A stretch of 64,000 bases of DNA from assembly GCA_014138725.1 (NCBI GenBank), contig JACJID010000010.1, positions 248,001-312,000 of the forward strand, read 5' to 3'. The translations under genes and the position numbers were made by a program. This stretch comes from Kutzneria viridogrisea. GTDB lineage: Bacteria; Actinomycetota; Actinomycetes; Mycobacteriales; Pseudonocardiaceae. Positions within the stretch are counted from its first letter, which is position 1, and each line of letters opens with the position of its first letter. Below the pieces are notes generated by a model, which did no database searches, was not told where the DNA came from, and was given only the letters and a program-made list of their open reading frames with translations. Of the stretch, positions 18,449-26,322 are shown in pieces.

Positions 18449-19613
18449 TAAGCAGGTTGCCAGAAGTTGTGTCTGTAACTCGCGTGAGTTGACCTTGCCG
18501 TGAACGTGAAGAGCCTCGTCGGGTTGGATTCGGTTACCACACCAGACTCCACCACGACGAGGCCTCCACCAGTATGCGCCCCGCGCATGTCTACGCCGAC
18601 TTGACCCCTGCCCAGCACCTCGAACTGGTCACCGCGCTGCACGGACCCTGGCGAGTCGCCACCCGCATCGTCATCGTCTTGCTGTCCGCGTCCGGGATGA
18701 GCGCGCCCGAGATCGCGGAACTTCTGCACTACGAGCCGGTCACGGTGCGCCGCTGGATCACCCGACACACCCGCGACGGCATCAACGGGCTACCCGACCG
18801 ACCCCGCAGCGGACGCCCCCGCCTGGGCAGCCCCACGCTCGGACACCGCATCCACACCCTGCTGCACACCCCGAAAGCCTGGACCACCGCACGACTGTGG
18901 CGCGCCGCCCGACGCCCCGAAATGAGCCTGCGCACCTTCTACCGGCGACTGCGTGAACACGCCAGCTGGCGGCGTCCCCGGCTGATCGCCAAAGGCGACC
19001 CCGACCACGACACGACCTGCGCCACGATCCAGGCCCGCCTCGCCGCACTCCCCACCGGCTCCGTGGTTCTGGCCGAGGACGAAACCCACCTCGACCTGCT
19101 GCCGCGGGTCCGATCGTGCTGGATGCCCACCGGCCTGCGTCACCGGATCCTGACTCCCGGCAGCAACATCCGCCGCACCATCCACGGCGCGATCGACCTC
19201 ACCACCGGCGCCTGGCACCACCACGTCTCCGTCAAGAACGTCTCCGTGGTGTTCTGCTACTTCCTGCAACAGGTACTCGACGCCTACCCCGACGCCCCTG
19301 TTGTCGCGGTGATCTGTGACAACGGCGGCACCCATCACAGCGGGATCACTCGCCGCTGGCTGGCCGAACACCCGCGCCTGTTACTGATCGAGGGCGCGAA
19401 ATACAGCCCGCAGGACAACCCCGTCGAACGCGTCTGGGCCGGCCTCAAGCACCACATCGCCAACACCGCGCCAGCCACGATGGCCGGCCGCGTCCGACAG
19501 GCACACGCCTACTTCCGCGACCGGAGCACCGAACAGAACCTGATCACCGCCGCGCCCTGGACCAGCCCCTGGCTACCCGAAGGTTTCGGACAAGACTTTT
19601 GGCCACGTGCTTA
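18449..19613 (+). mobile_element. IS630-family insertion sequence, copy 2
   Basis: Second 1,165-bp copy, in the same orientation as copy 1, 3,395 bp apart. Flanks again give C-TA on the left and TA-G on the right. It sits in intergenic DNA between the APH gene and regulator debris. The two direct copies could recombine and delete the 2.2 kb between them. Confidence 0.9.
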
Positions 19614-19614
19614 G
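18574..19614 (+). CDS. IS630-family transposase (copy 2)
   Basis: Same 346-residue product as the gene at 15179-16219, with the same helix-turn-helix and DDE motifs (LAEDETHLDL, VICDNGGTHHS, YSPQDNPVERVW). The stop TAG again uses the target-derived G at 19614. Identity of both copies points to recent transposition. Confidence 0.92.
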   Translation: MRPAHVYADLTPAQHLELVTALHGPWRVATRIVIVLLSASGMSAPEIAELLHYEPVTVRRWITRHTRDGINGLPDRPRSGRPRLGSPTLGHRIHTLLHTPKAWTTARLWRAARRPEMSLRTFYRRLREHASWRRPRLIAKGDPDHDTTCATIQARLAALPTGSVVLAEDETHLDLLPRVRSCWMPTGLRHRILTPGSNIRRTIHGAIDLTTGAWHHHVSVKNVSVVFCYFLQQVLDAYPDAPVVAVICDNGGTHHSGITRRWLAEHPRLLLIEGAKYSPQDNPVERVWAGLKHHIANTAPATMAGRVRQAHAYFRDRSTEQNLITAAPWTSPWLPEGFGQDFWPRA

Positions 19615-20166
19615 ACGCTGTCTCAGGCTGTCAATGGCAGCTTGACATGGCTGTCCTCGGAACTGGTTGTGGCCGCACACCTCTCTGTCCTCTTTGGAGG
19701 GGCAAGGGCGGATGGCCACGTCCCGATCTGAAGGCGCTGAGATGCGGGTATGTGACTTTGCCGGGGCCCTGGGAAGTCCGCGGTGGCCACCGAGTTCGGC
19801 ATCAGCGGGAGACGATGTACAGCAACCCGCGCGCTGGTGGCCGCGTATAGGAGTGAAGATCGGCGAGGCCGTCGCCTTGAGCGACGTCCTTGACCTGCGC
19901 TGGATGGACCTCACCGCGCAACCGCATGTGAGTCGCCACCACGCCGAACTGGCGGCGGTCAACCGCAGGGTGAACCACGCCTACACCATGATCAAGGAGG
20001 CGGCCGCGGCCTACCTCGGCGCGCAGATCGATCTCTCGCTCACCGTGCGCACGGCACGAGACGCCGGCCTCCCCCTCGCCGAGGTGCACACGAGCTGGCT
20101 CGACATTCCCGCAGAGCGTGCCGTCATCGAAGCGCGCGTCGAATCAGCCCAGAAGGAGGCAGTCCC

Positions 20167-20346
20167 ATGCAGCAAGCCGCGGTCGACGCGATCCTGGCGG
20201 CCCCGCGCGAGCAGGGCTACGAACCCCCGCGCCCAGAAGACTGGACAGCTGAGGGAGGAGAGTCCGCGCCCGGCAGTGTCGATCACGATGCTCAGGCGGA
20301 GCCGGTCGAATCGTCTACTTCTGACACTGACGAGTGTCAGAAGTAG
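20167..20346 (+). CDS. Small acidic hypothetical protein
   Basis: A 59-residue frame with a good AAGGAGG at 20152-20158. It reads MQQAAVDAILAAPREQGYE, PPRPEDWTAEGGE and ends TSDTDECQK. It is acidic and probably disordered after a short helix. I know no family. Its last codons and stop are made by a perfect 14-bp hairpin (20315-20346). It fits the small accessory genes found beside regulators in actinomycete mobile elements. Confidence 0.5.
   Translation: MQQAAVDAILAAPREQGYEPPRPEDWTAEGGESAPGSVDHDAQAEPVESSTSDTDECQK
20315..20346. repeat. Perfect 14-bp hairpin at island border
   Basis: CTACTTCTGACACT, a GACG loop, and the exact complement AGTGTCAGAAGTAG. It lies about 55 bp before the point where the CRP-like gene resumes, and is much more AT-rich than its surroundings. 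It may be a recombination or attachment site of the inserted element, or a terminator of the small gene whose stop it contains. Confidence 0.6.
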
Positions 20347-20422
20347 TAGGGAGGAGGGAAGTTCGCCTCGTTCTACTCGTGAGTTACTTGGCCGCTGGTG
20401 ACACGGACTCGAGAACCGGGCC

Positions 20423-20707
20423 GTGGACGCCGCGGTGCCCGGCCGCGAACCGGTCGTGGTGCAGACCCTCGGGCCAGGTGAGGTGGTCGGCTGGTCCTGG
20501 CTCGTGCCGCCGCACCAGTGGCACTTCGGCGCCGTGGCCCTCAGCCCGACCACCGCGATCGCGCTGGACACCCGCCAGCTGCGCGCCCTCGCCGACCACG
20601 ACCCGAACTTCGGCTACCCCCTGGCGATGTGCCTGCTCGCGGTGCTGCTGGACCGGTTGCAGACCACCAGGGCGCGGCTGCTCGACGTGTACGGCCAGCA
20701 CCGGTGA
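20423..20707 (+). pseudogene. CRP-like cyclic-nucleotide-binding protein, 5'-truncated
   Basis: The 94 residues match only the second half of a cNMP-binding (CRP/FNR effector) protein: EPVVVQTLGPGEVVGWSWLV, PPHQWHFGAVALSPTTAIALD, then DRLQTTRARLLDVYG. The usual first 50-60 residues (start of the beta-roll) are absent, and the upstream frame runs into a TGA at 20399. A cut at about 20400, next to the palindrome at 20315, fits loss by the island. In intact actinobacterial loci this gene precedes a flavoprotein of the hydrogenase-gamma type, as it does here. GTG 20423 could still be used for a shortened protein. Confidence 0.7.
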
Positions 20708-21534
20708 GCCTCGATCACCTGTCGCCCACGCCCTACGTGGTCACCGGCAACACCAGGGAGAACGCCGACACCGCGCCCCTGCGGCTCGCCCCGCTCGACC
20801 GGGCCGTCCCGCGGTTCCACCCTGGCCAGTTCGCCATGGTGCGCGCCGGGTCGATCGGCGAGATCGCACTCGCCACCAGCGCCGATCCCTCCACTGTGGA
20901 CAGCACGCTGGCGCACACGGTGCGCGCGGTCGACCCCGTGAGCACGGCGCTGCGGCACGCGCGGCCCGGTGCGGTGGTCGGCGTGCGCGGGCCGTTCGGC
21001 ACGGGCTGGGACCTGCCCGTCGCGGCCCAGGGCGACGTGCTGGTCGTGGCGGGCGGGATCGGCCTGGCCGCGCTGCGCCCGGTCGTGCTGGCCGCCCTCG
21101 CCCAGCGCTGGCGCTACCGCAGGCTGGTCCTGGTCCTCGGGGCGCACAGCCCGGGCGAGTTCGTCTACCGGCCCGAACTGGCGGCGTGGTCCGAACGGGA
21201 GGACATGACCGTTATGTCCACAGTGGACATAACGGCGGCGGGTTGGCGAGGGCAGGTCGGGTTCGTCACCGAACCGCTGGCCTGGCTGCCGCTGGAGCCC
21301 GCCACGACCACGGCCTTCGTGTGCGGGCCGGAGCCGATGACGCGGTTCACCGCCCAGTCCCTGCTGCGGCGGGGTGTGCCCGCCCACCGGATCCGGGTCT
21401 ACCTGGACCGCAACATCCAGTGCGGGGTCGGTCAGTGCGGCCTGCGCCGACTCGACCCACTGCTGCCGTGCTGGGACGGCCCGGAGCTGGACTGGGCCAC
21501 GGCGGGCGAACTGCTCACAGCTGCGCCATCCTGA
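20704..21534 (+). CDS. FAD/NAD(P)-binding oxidoreductase, hydrogenase-gamma-like
   Basis: A 276-residue ferredoxin-reductase-type protein starting at GTG 20704, overlapping the previous stop (GTGA). FAD-binding half: FHPGQFAMVRAGSIGEIALA. NAD half: VLVVAGGIGLAALRPVV and FVCGPEPMTRFTAQSLL. The C-terminal iron-sulfur tail reads IQCGVGQCGLRRLDPLLPC. The family normally has four Cys in a CGxGxCGHC...C pattern; here the third is Leu/Arg, leaving three. Such proteins pass electrons between NAD(P)H and a [2Fe-2S] partner, for example sulfhydrogenase subunits, which are not in this window. A 27-bp palindrome (21209-21235) is embedded in the coding sequence. Confidence 0.85.
   Translation: MSLDHLSPTPYVVTGNTRENADTAPLRLAPLDRAVPRFHPGQFAMVRAGSIGEIALATSADPSTVDSTLAHTVRAVDPVSTALRHARPGAVVGVRGPFGTGWDLPVAAQGDVLVVAGGIGLAALRPVVLAALAQRWRYRRLVLVLGAHSPGEFVYRPELAAWSEREDMTVMSTVDITAAGWRGQVGFVTEPLAWLPLEPATTTAFVCGPEPMTRFTAQSLLRRGVPAHRIRVYLDRNIQCGVGQCGLRRLDPLLPCWDGPELDWATAGELLTAAPS
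21209..21235. repeat. 27-bp perfect inverted repeat inside a gene
   Basis: Arms CCGTTATGTCCAC and GTGGACATAACGG meet at a single central A. The centre contains the recurrent TCCACAGTGGA motif. It codes for MTVMSTVDIT within the flavoprotein, between the two half-domains' conserved parts. Confidence 0.7.
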
Positions 21535-21771
21535 CCGACTCGACCTCGGTCCGTTCGGACCAATGGCATCGGCCTTCCGGGTGTGACCGCGCCCGTGCGC
21601 ACCCGTTGGGCCGGGGCACGAACCACCCACACGGTCGTGTCCCCGCTGTCGGCGCGGCCCCTACCCTGGGTTTCCTCGCGCCCCAGTCCCCGGCGGTCGA
21701 TCACAGTGGGCCGCGTCCACTAGGGTGCCGGTGGAACGACTGGAGCTCGCTGACAGCCGTGGGGGCGGATC

Positions 21772-22107
21772 ATGACCAGCGAACCGGACGACACTGCCGC
21801 CGTGCCGGGACCTTCGGGCCCGGTCCGTCAGAACTGGCGAGTGGAGTCCAGAATGCGGGAGGGCGGGTACCCGTGCGGCTGGCTGGTCCGCTACCGCCAC
21901 CGCTGGCACAGCACGCCGCGGGGGCCGGCCGCCGCGAAGCGGGTGCTGTCGGAGGCCACCGGCACCGTGTCCGGTCACTGCCTGCACGACCTGCACACCG
22001 GCACGACCTGGGTACCGGTGCGGCAGCACGAGGACGACCTGGGCGCCTCCCGGACGGTGATACGGGCCGAGGACATCCTGCACGCGTGCCCACCCTGCGA
22101 GCAGTAG
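21772..22107 (+). CDS. Hypothetical protein
   Basis: A 111-residue frame with ATG 21772, no recognised family. The core RVESRMREGGYPCGWLVRYR, SGHCLHDLHTGTTWVPVRQH and the ending RAEDILHACPPCEQ look like a genuine soluble protein; four Cys and several His (GHCLHDLH, HACPPC) could bind metal. The ribosome site is weak (GGGGGCGG). It lies between the flavoprotein and the USP genes, so it may belong to the stress set. The 237 bp before it hold only a GGTCC-GTTC-GGACC style palindrome at 21548-21561. Confidence 0.5.
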   Translation: MTSEPDDTAAVPGPSGPVRQNWRVESRMREGGYPCGWLVRYRHRWHSTPRGPAAAKRVLSEATGTVSGHCLHDLHTGTTWVPVRQHEDDLGASRTVIRAEDILHACPPCEQ

Positions 22108-22116
22108 TCGCGGACC

Positions 22117-22323
22117 TCACGGTGCACCGGTCGTCCCGCCACGCTCCGAGGTGGCGGTCACCTCGCCCCGCTCACGGGTGTTCCCGGACCGGGGCATCCC
22201 CGGTTCGCCCTGTTCCGCGGTTCTGGCCGCCGGGAGCAGGTCGACGCTCAGCCGCCCGTCGGACTCCTCGATCCACGCCAACCCGCTGGCCAACATGAGT
22301 TGATCAAAAATCGGTGTTCGCAT
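22117..22323 (-). CDS. Small hypothetical protein
   Basis: A 68-residue frame on the minus strand; ATG 22323 follows GGGGGTG. The N-terminal half (MRTPIFDQLMLASGLAWIEE, then SDGRLSVDLLPAAR) is helix-forming and protein-like; the C-terminal half is Gly/Arg/Thr-rich and probably disordered. No family recognised. It ends nine bases from the hypothetical gene converging on it. Confidence 0.4.
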   Translation of the reverse strand: MRTPIFDQLMLASGLAWIEESDGRLSVDLLPAARTAEQGEPGMPRSGNTRERGEVTATSERGGTTGAP

Positions 22324-22491
22324 GACACCCCCACACGCGCGTTCGACAGCACCTGTTCCTCTTGCCTACCCCGCAACTGCCCGCGGATCACCAGCCACAG
22401 GCCCTCAATCACTCGTCCGTGCGGAGGCCGTTGTCCTCCTGAGATCGAAAAGTCGCCAACACGTCGCCTGCCCGGCGCGCCGCTGACGGCG

Positions 22492-22926
22492 CTACCCCAG
22501 CGGCTCCGGCCTGTGCTCGACCGGGGCCGGGACGATCGCGACGGGGCAGTGCGCGTGCTGCACGCAGTGGGCGGTGACCGAGCCCAGCAGCTTTCCGGTC
22601 AGCCTGGTGTACCCGCGCCTGCCCAGCACGAGGAGTTCGGCGTACCTGGAGCGTTCCTCGAGAACCTCGGGCGCCCAGCCTGGCAACAGCACCTCGCGGA
22701 CCGGTACGGCGGGGGCCCCTGGTCCGCAGACCGCCTCGACCGCCTGGGACAACCGGTGGCCCGGCTCGACGATCGGGGGCGGGCCCGTGACCAGCGGATC
22801 GGCCTGCCAGGCGGTGACGGCCTCGACCTCGCAGTCCCTGCGCTGCGACTCGGCCAGCGCCCAGCGCACCGCGCCCAGGCTCGACCGCGACCAGTCGACC
22901 CCGACAACGATCATGCGTGCGCCCAC
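22492..22926 (-). CDS. Universal stress protein, single domain
   Basis: About 144 residues. I place the start at GTG 22926, six bases after GGAGG; ATG 22914 is an alternative. The UspA fold is clear: MIVVGVDWSRSSLGAVRWAL at the N-terminus with the nucleotide-binding Asp, and the ATP-binding tail LLVLGRRGYTRLTGKLLGSV, TAHCVQHAHCPVAIV (G-x2-G-x9-G-S/T pattern). USPs of this type belong to the DosR regulon in mycobacteria. It is divergent from the two-domain USP, and the shared gap holds a candidate DevR box. Confidence 0.85.
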   Translation of the reverse strand: MGARMIVVGVDWSRSSLGAVRWALAESQRRDCEVEAVTAWQADPLVTGPPPIVEPGHRLSQAVEAVCGPGAPAVPVREVLLPGWAPEVLEERSRYAELLVLGRRGYTRLTGKLLGSVTAHCVQHAHCPVAIVPAPVEHRPEPLG

Positions 22927-23004
22927 CACGCACCTCCTCTCGCTCACCACCGAGGATTCCGCTTACCGGCCCTGGTCGACACCAGCCCCGGACCTCGCCG
23001 GAGC

Positions 23005-23018
23005 GGGCCTTTGGACTC
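23005..23018. promoter_or_regulatory. Candidate DevR/OsdR-type box
   Basis: GGGCCTTTGGACTC in the divergent gap between the two universal stress protein genes. It matches the site at 7967 at 12 of 14 positions. Confidence 0.45.
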
Positions 23019-23130
23019 TGCACGTCGTTGTGCGCGCAAGGTGACATAGAGGGGTGACCGGCGACATCGAGGAGGACTCCGTGACAACACCCGTTCGCAC
23101 CCTGGTCAGCCGCACCGAGTCGAGGAAGCC

Positions 23131-24000
23131 ATGACCGACAAGCCGATCGTCGTCGGGCACGACGGATCCGAGTCGGCCTCGCGCGCGACTGCCTGGGCAG
23201 CGGCCGAGGCCGTGCGCAAGGGGGTCAGCCTGGTGATCGTGCGGTGCTGCCCGCCCGTGCAGGCCGACGTGCCACACCTGGTCCCGCTGCCCCGGTCCTT
23301 CGACGAGGCGCTGGTGGAGCAGGCGAAGTCCGAGCTGCAAGCGGCCTGGGAGGTGACCAGTGCGGCCGCGCCCACCATCAGCGTGAGCACGGTGTTCACC
23401 CGGGCGCAGCCGGTACGGGCCCTGGTCGAGCAGTCCAGCCTGGCGCAGCTGATCGTGCTGGGCTCGCGGGGTATCGGTGGGGTCACCGGCATGTTCATCG
23501 GCTCGACCGCGGTCGCCCTGGCGGCGCACGGCAGGTGCCCGACCGCTGTGGTGCGCTCCGGCACGCCGAACACGGGCCCCGTGGTGCTCGGCGTGCACGA
23601 CTCGCTTGGCGCCGAGGCGATCGAGTTCGCCTTCGACGCGGCCCAGCGCAGGGACGTGCCGCTGCTGGCGGTGCACACCTGGCAGGACAGGACGCTGGCC
23701 ACCGGCTTCAGCCCGGTGCCCTACGTGGTCGATGCCGATGTGGTGACGGCAGCGGGCCACAAGCTGATCGACGAGACGCTGGCACCCGTGGTGGACCGGT
23801 ACCCGGGTGTGGCCGTGCACCGGGTGGTGGTGCGCGAGCGACCTGCCCTGGCGCTGATCGAGCAGTCCAAGCACGCGCAGCTCGTCGTGGTGGGCTCGCA
23901 CGGCAGGCACGCGTTCAGCGGTGCCGTGCTCGGTTCGACCAGCCACGCGCTGCTGCACCACGCCGAGTGCCCGGTGGTCATCGCGAGGAACCCGGTGTGA
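23131..24000 (+). CDS. Universal stress protein, two tandem domains
   Basis: A 289-residue protein with two UspA domains. Domain 1: IVVGHDGSESASRATAWAA and LIVLGSRGIGGVTGMFIGST. Domain 2: PVVLGVHDSLGAEAIEFA and LVVVGSHGRHAFSGAVLGST. Both keep the G-x2-G-x9-G-S/T ATP-binding signature. This tandem form equals the Rv1996/Rv2005c/Rv2623 group of mycobacteria, which slow growth in hypoxia by binding ATP. It starts at ATG 23131, divergent from the single-domain USP. Confidence 0.92.
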   Translation: MTDKPIVVGHDGSESASRATAWAAAEAVRKGVSLVIVRCCPPVQADVPHLVPLPRSFDEALVEQAKSELQAAWEVTSAAAPTISVSTVFTRAQPVRALVEQSSLAQLIVLGSRGIGGVTGMFIGSTAVALAAHGRCPTAVVRSGTPNTGPVVLGVHDSLGAEAIEFAFDAAQRRDVPLLAVHTWQDRTLATGFSPVPYVVDADVVTAAGHKLIDETLAPVVDRYPGVAVHRVVVRERPALALIEQSKHAQLVVVGSHGRHAFSGAVLGSTSHALLHHAECPVVIARNPV

Positions 24001-24027
24001 CCCTCGCACCCGGCGAACAGGTCACCG

Positions 24028-26322
24028 TCACCACGTCCCCTCCGCCCAGCTGTCGAAGCGCCGCAGGCAGTCCCGCGCCCCGGCCACCGCGGCCCCGATC
24101 TCCTCCGGCCGCGGGCTGCCCAGCCTGCGGGCCTGCCGCGAGGCGATCTTGAGCAGGGTGGCGGCCTGGAACAGGTCGGCGCGCCGCCGGATGCCCGCGA
24201 CCACCGCGGGCGCCAGGCCGGCCGCGCGCAGGTCCTCGACGTAGGCGCCGAGAAAGACCTGCCGCACCGAGGAGTACCAGGCCCGTCCCTCAGCAGAGCG
24301 CGCCCAGCTGCCCCTCGGACGCAGGTGGGCGAGGAAGCAGCCGAGGTCCAGCGCCGGATCTCCCGCACAGGCGCCGTCGAAGTCGCCCACCACCGGGCTG
24401 GTGGGCGAGGTGAAGATCAGTTGGCCGGGCTTGAACGCCCCGTGCACGAGGGCGCGGGGCGTGGCGACCAGCACGGACAGTTCCGCGGTCAGCGGCGCGA
24501 GGAGCCGCCCCAGGTCACCGGCGAGTTCGGGGACCTGCCCGGCGAGCAACTCGGCCCACTCGCGCACACGCACGGCGGTCCGGGGGCCGGAGGCGATCTC
24601 CCGGACACCGTCGGGCACTCCGCTGGTGTGCAACCCGGCCAGCACCGCGGCCGCCGCGGCGAAGGGCCCGGGATCGACCTCGGTCCGACCGGGCCTGAGC
24701 ACCTGCCTGCCGTTGACCGAACCGCGGTGCGCGGCACCGCCCGCCGCCTCGCTCAACGCCAGCCCGAACTCGCGCAGCGCCGCCAACGGCCTGGCGACGA
24801 ACGGCGCGGCGGCGCGCCACAGGTGGCTGGCGATCAGGTGTGCCGCCGCCGCGTCAGCGATGTCCCGGTACACCTTGCCGTAAAGGACCAACTCCCCGTG
24901 CGGACGCGAGGCGGTACCAGGTCGCACGGCGATCCGGTATCGGACGAGGCACCGCGAACCGGGCTCGTACCGGACCGGCGTGGCCTGAATCGACAGGACG
25001 CGCAGCCCGGGGTCGCCCACGGCCAGCCGGCACGCCGCCGCGAGCTGGTCGGCCAGCCGACTGCCGGGCACGGGTGCCAGGGCGGCACGCATACCGGGCA
25101 ACCGCTCGTCCTCCGCGAGGGGCCGGACGACAAGCCCGCACCGCGCGGACCGGAACGTGTTCGGCCAGGTGTCCCGCGGCTCGGCCGGCCCGAGATCGGC
25201 CAGTTTCGCCCCGATCCCGGGGACGGACACGGCGCGCTCGGTGAGGGAGGCGACCACGATCTGCGGGGACGCGGCGGCATCGTCCGGCGCTGCCAGGTAG
25301 GTGGCGACCAGTCCCCCGCCCCGCTTGCGGCGAACCCGGGTGACCTTCAGCTCCGCCCTGCCATGGCCCGCGCGGACGAGCTTGGTCACCGCATGGTGCA
25401 GTCCCGCCAACGCCCCGGGTTCCGGGACGACGGGACTGGGCCGCAGCACCGCGGGCGCACCACGCCCGGAACTCGTCCACAGCCGCCGCGCCCGCCGGGC
25501 CGCGGCGTCCAGCAGCAGTGCCGCCAGTGCTTCGGGCACGCCGGGTAGGGCAGCACAGCAGGGGAACGCGTTGACGTCCACGAGCACCGGACCGCGCTGG
25601 GTGAGCAGCGCGTCCACTCCGCAGACCTCCAGGGAGAACACCTTTCCGGCGTGCAGGGCCAGTTCCCGCAGCCGCCCCGAGGTCTCGACCTCCGGCAGCG
25701 AACTCGTGCCGGGCGGGTTGTCGGCGTCCAGCGGGCTGCGGCGCAGGGCGGAGTACACCTGTCCACCGACCACCCACAGCTTGCGGTCCCACCCGTCGTT
25801 GGCGAGCAATGACTGCACCACAACAGGTTCCCGTGCCCAGCCTGGTTCCAGGGCGCGCAGCTCGTGCAGGTTCTCGACCTGGACGACAAGTTCACCGCGA
25901 CGGCGCCGCGTGCTCTTGACGACCACGGGGAACAGATCGGCCGTGGTCCTCCTTCCCGCCCTGGACATGCGCGCGACCAGCTCCGAAAGCCGGGGGAAGG
26001 CAAGGGTCGGGGCGAAGGCCAGTCCCCCGGCGGCAGCGCGCCGTGCCATGTGCACCCGGTGCTGGCAGACCGCGGCGGCCGTCGGGTCGTTGATGACCAG
26101 CGCACCGCGTTCCCGCAGACCCCGGCCCAGCGCGATCGCCCGGGCCGTGCGGGCGGTGAGCAGGTAGACGTCGGCGAACGCGTCCGGGCCGGACAGCACG
26201 GCCGCGTCCGTCGCACCGGTGTGGGGATCGAGGACCTCCACGGAGTGAGCAGGGCTCAGCACCTCCCGGAGAGCGGTCAGGGAGGGGTGATCGGCAGTAT
26301 CGCCGAGCACGCACACGTGCAC
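24028..26322 (-). CDS. ATP-grasp ligase fused to APH-like kinase
   Basis: Start set at GTG 26322 (VHVCVLGDTADH); an open frame extends to 26397 without better support. About 764 residues. Residues 1-270 form a RimK-like ATP-grasp: FPVVVKSTRRRRGELV, PVVVQSLLANDGWDRKLWVVG and the metal-binding VLVDVNAFPC. The middle ~170 residues are linker-like. The C-terminal ~320 residues are an APH-type kinase with LVHGAFKPGQLIF (where HGDxxxxN is expected, so Asp and Asn are missing) and VVGDFDGACAGDPALDLG. Fusion of a ligase with a kinase suggests activation and joining of an amino acid or peptide to an unknown acceptor. It stands alone between the stress locus and the LAL regulator. Confidence 0.75.
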   Translation of the reverse strand: MHVCVLGDTADHPSLTALREVLSPAHSVEVLDPHTGATDAAVLSGPDAFADVYLLTARTARAIALGRGLRERGALVINDPTAAAVCQHRVHMARRAAAGGLAFAPTLAFPRLSELVARMSRAGRRTTADLFPVVVKSTRRRRGELVVQVENLHELRALEPGWAREPVVVQSLLANDGWDRKLWVVGGQVYSALRRSPLDADNPPGTSSLPEVETSGRLRELALHAGKVFSLEVCGVDALLTQRGPVLVDVNAFPCCAALPGVPEALAALLLDAAARRARRLWTSSGRGAPAVLRPSPVVPEPGALAGLHHAVTKLVRAGHGRAELKVTRVRRKRGGGLVATYLAAPDDAAASPQIVVASLTERAVSVPGIGAKLADLGPAEPRDTWPNTFRSARCGLVVRPLAEDERLPGMRAALAPVPGSRLADQLAAACRLAVGDPGLRVLSIQATPVRYEPGSRCLVRYRIAVRPGTASRPHGELVLYGKVYRDIADAAAAHLIASHLWRAAAPFVARPLAALREFGLALSEAAGGAAHRGSVNGRQVLRPGRTEVDPGPFAAAAAVLAGLHTSGVPDGVREIASGPRTAVRVREWAELLAGQVPELAGDLGRLLAPLTAELSVLVATPRALVHGAFKPGQLIFTSPTSPVVGDFDGACAGDPALDLGCFLAHLRPRGSWARSAEGRAWYSSVRQVFLGAYVEDLRAAGLAPAVVAGIRRRADLFQAATLLKIASRQARRLGSPRPEEIGAAVAGARDCLRRFDSWAEGTW

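Larger units (their letters stand above)
19712..20401 (+). pseudogene. XRE-like regulator remnant
   Basis: A frame opens at ATG 19712 after GGAGGGGCAAGGGCGG. Its start MRVCDFAGALG resembles the first helices of an XRE/Cro helix-turn-helix. The following 30 residues are low-quality in this frame, whereas neighbouring frames read TEFGIS and RETMYSN, as a recognition helix would. From about 19850 the frame is again natural: VKIGEAVALSDVLDLRWMDL, the end of an XRE domain, then a helical region up to about 20160. This suggests two compensating indels in the DNA-binding part. The 3' end overlaps a better-placed small gene at 20167. It borders the island and adjoins the truncated CRP gene. Confidence 0.45.

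Noticed and set aside
21548-21561. GGTCCGTTCGGACC palindrome as another stress box or terminator
   Set aside because: It lacks the GGG/CCC ends, has no adjacent conserved spacing, and its short arms make a weak terminator.
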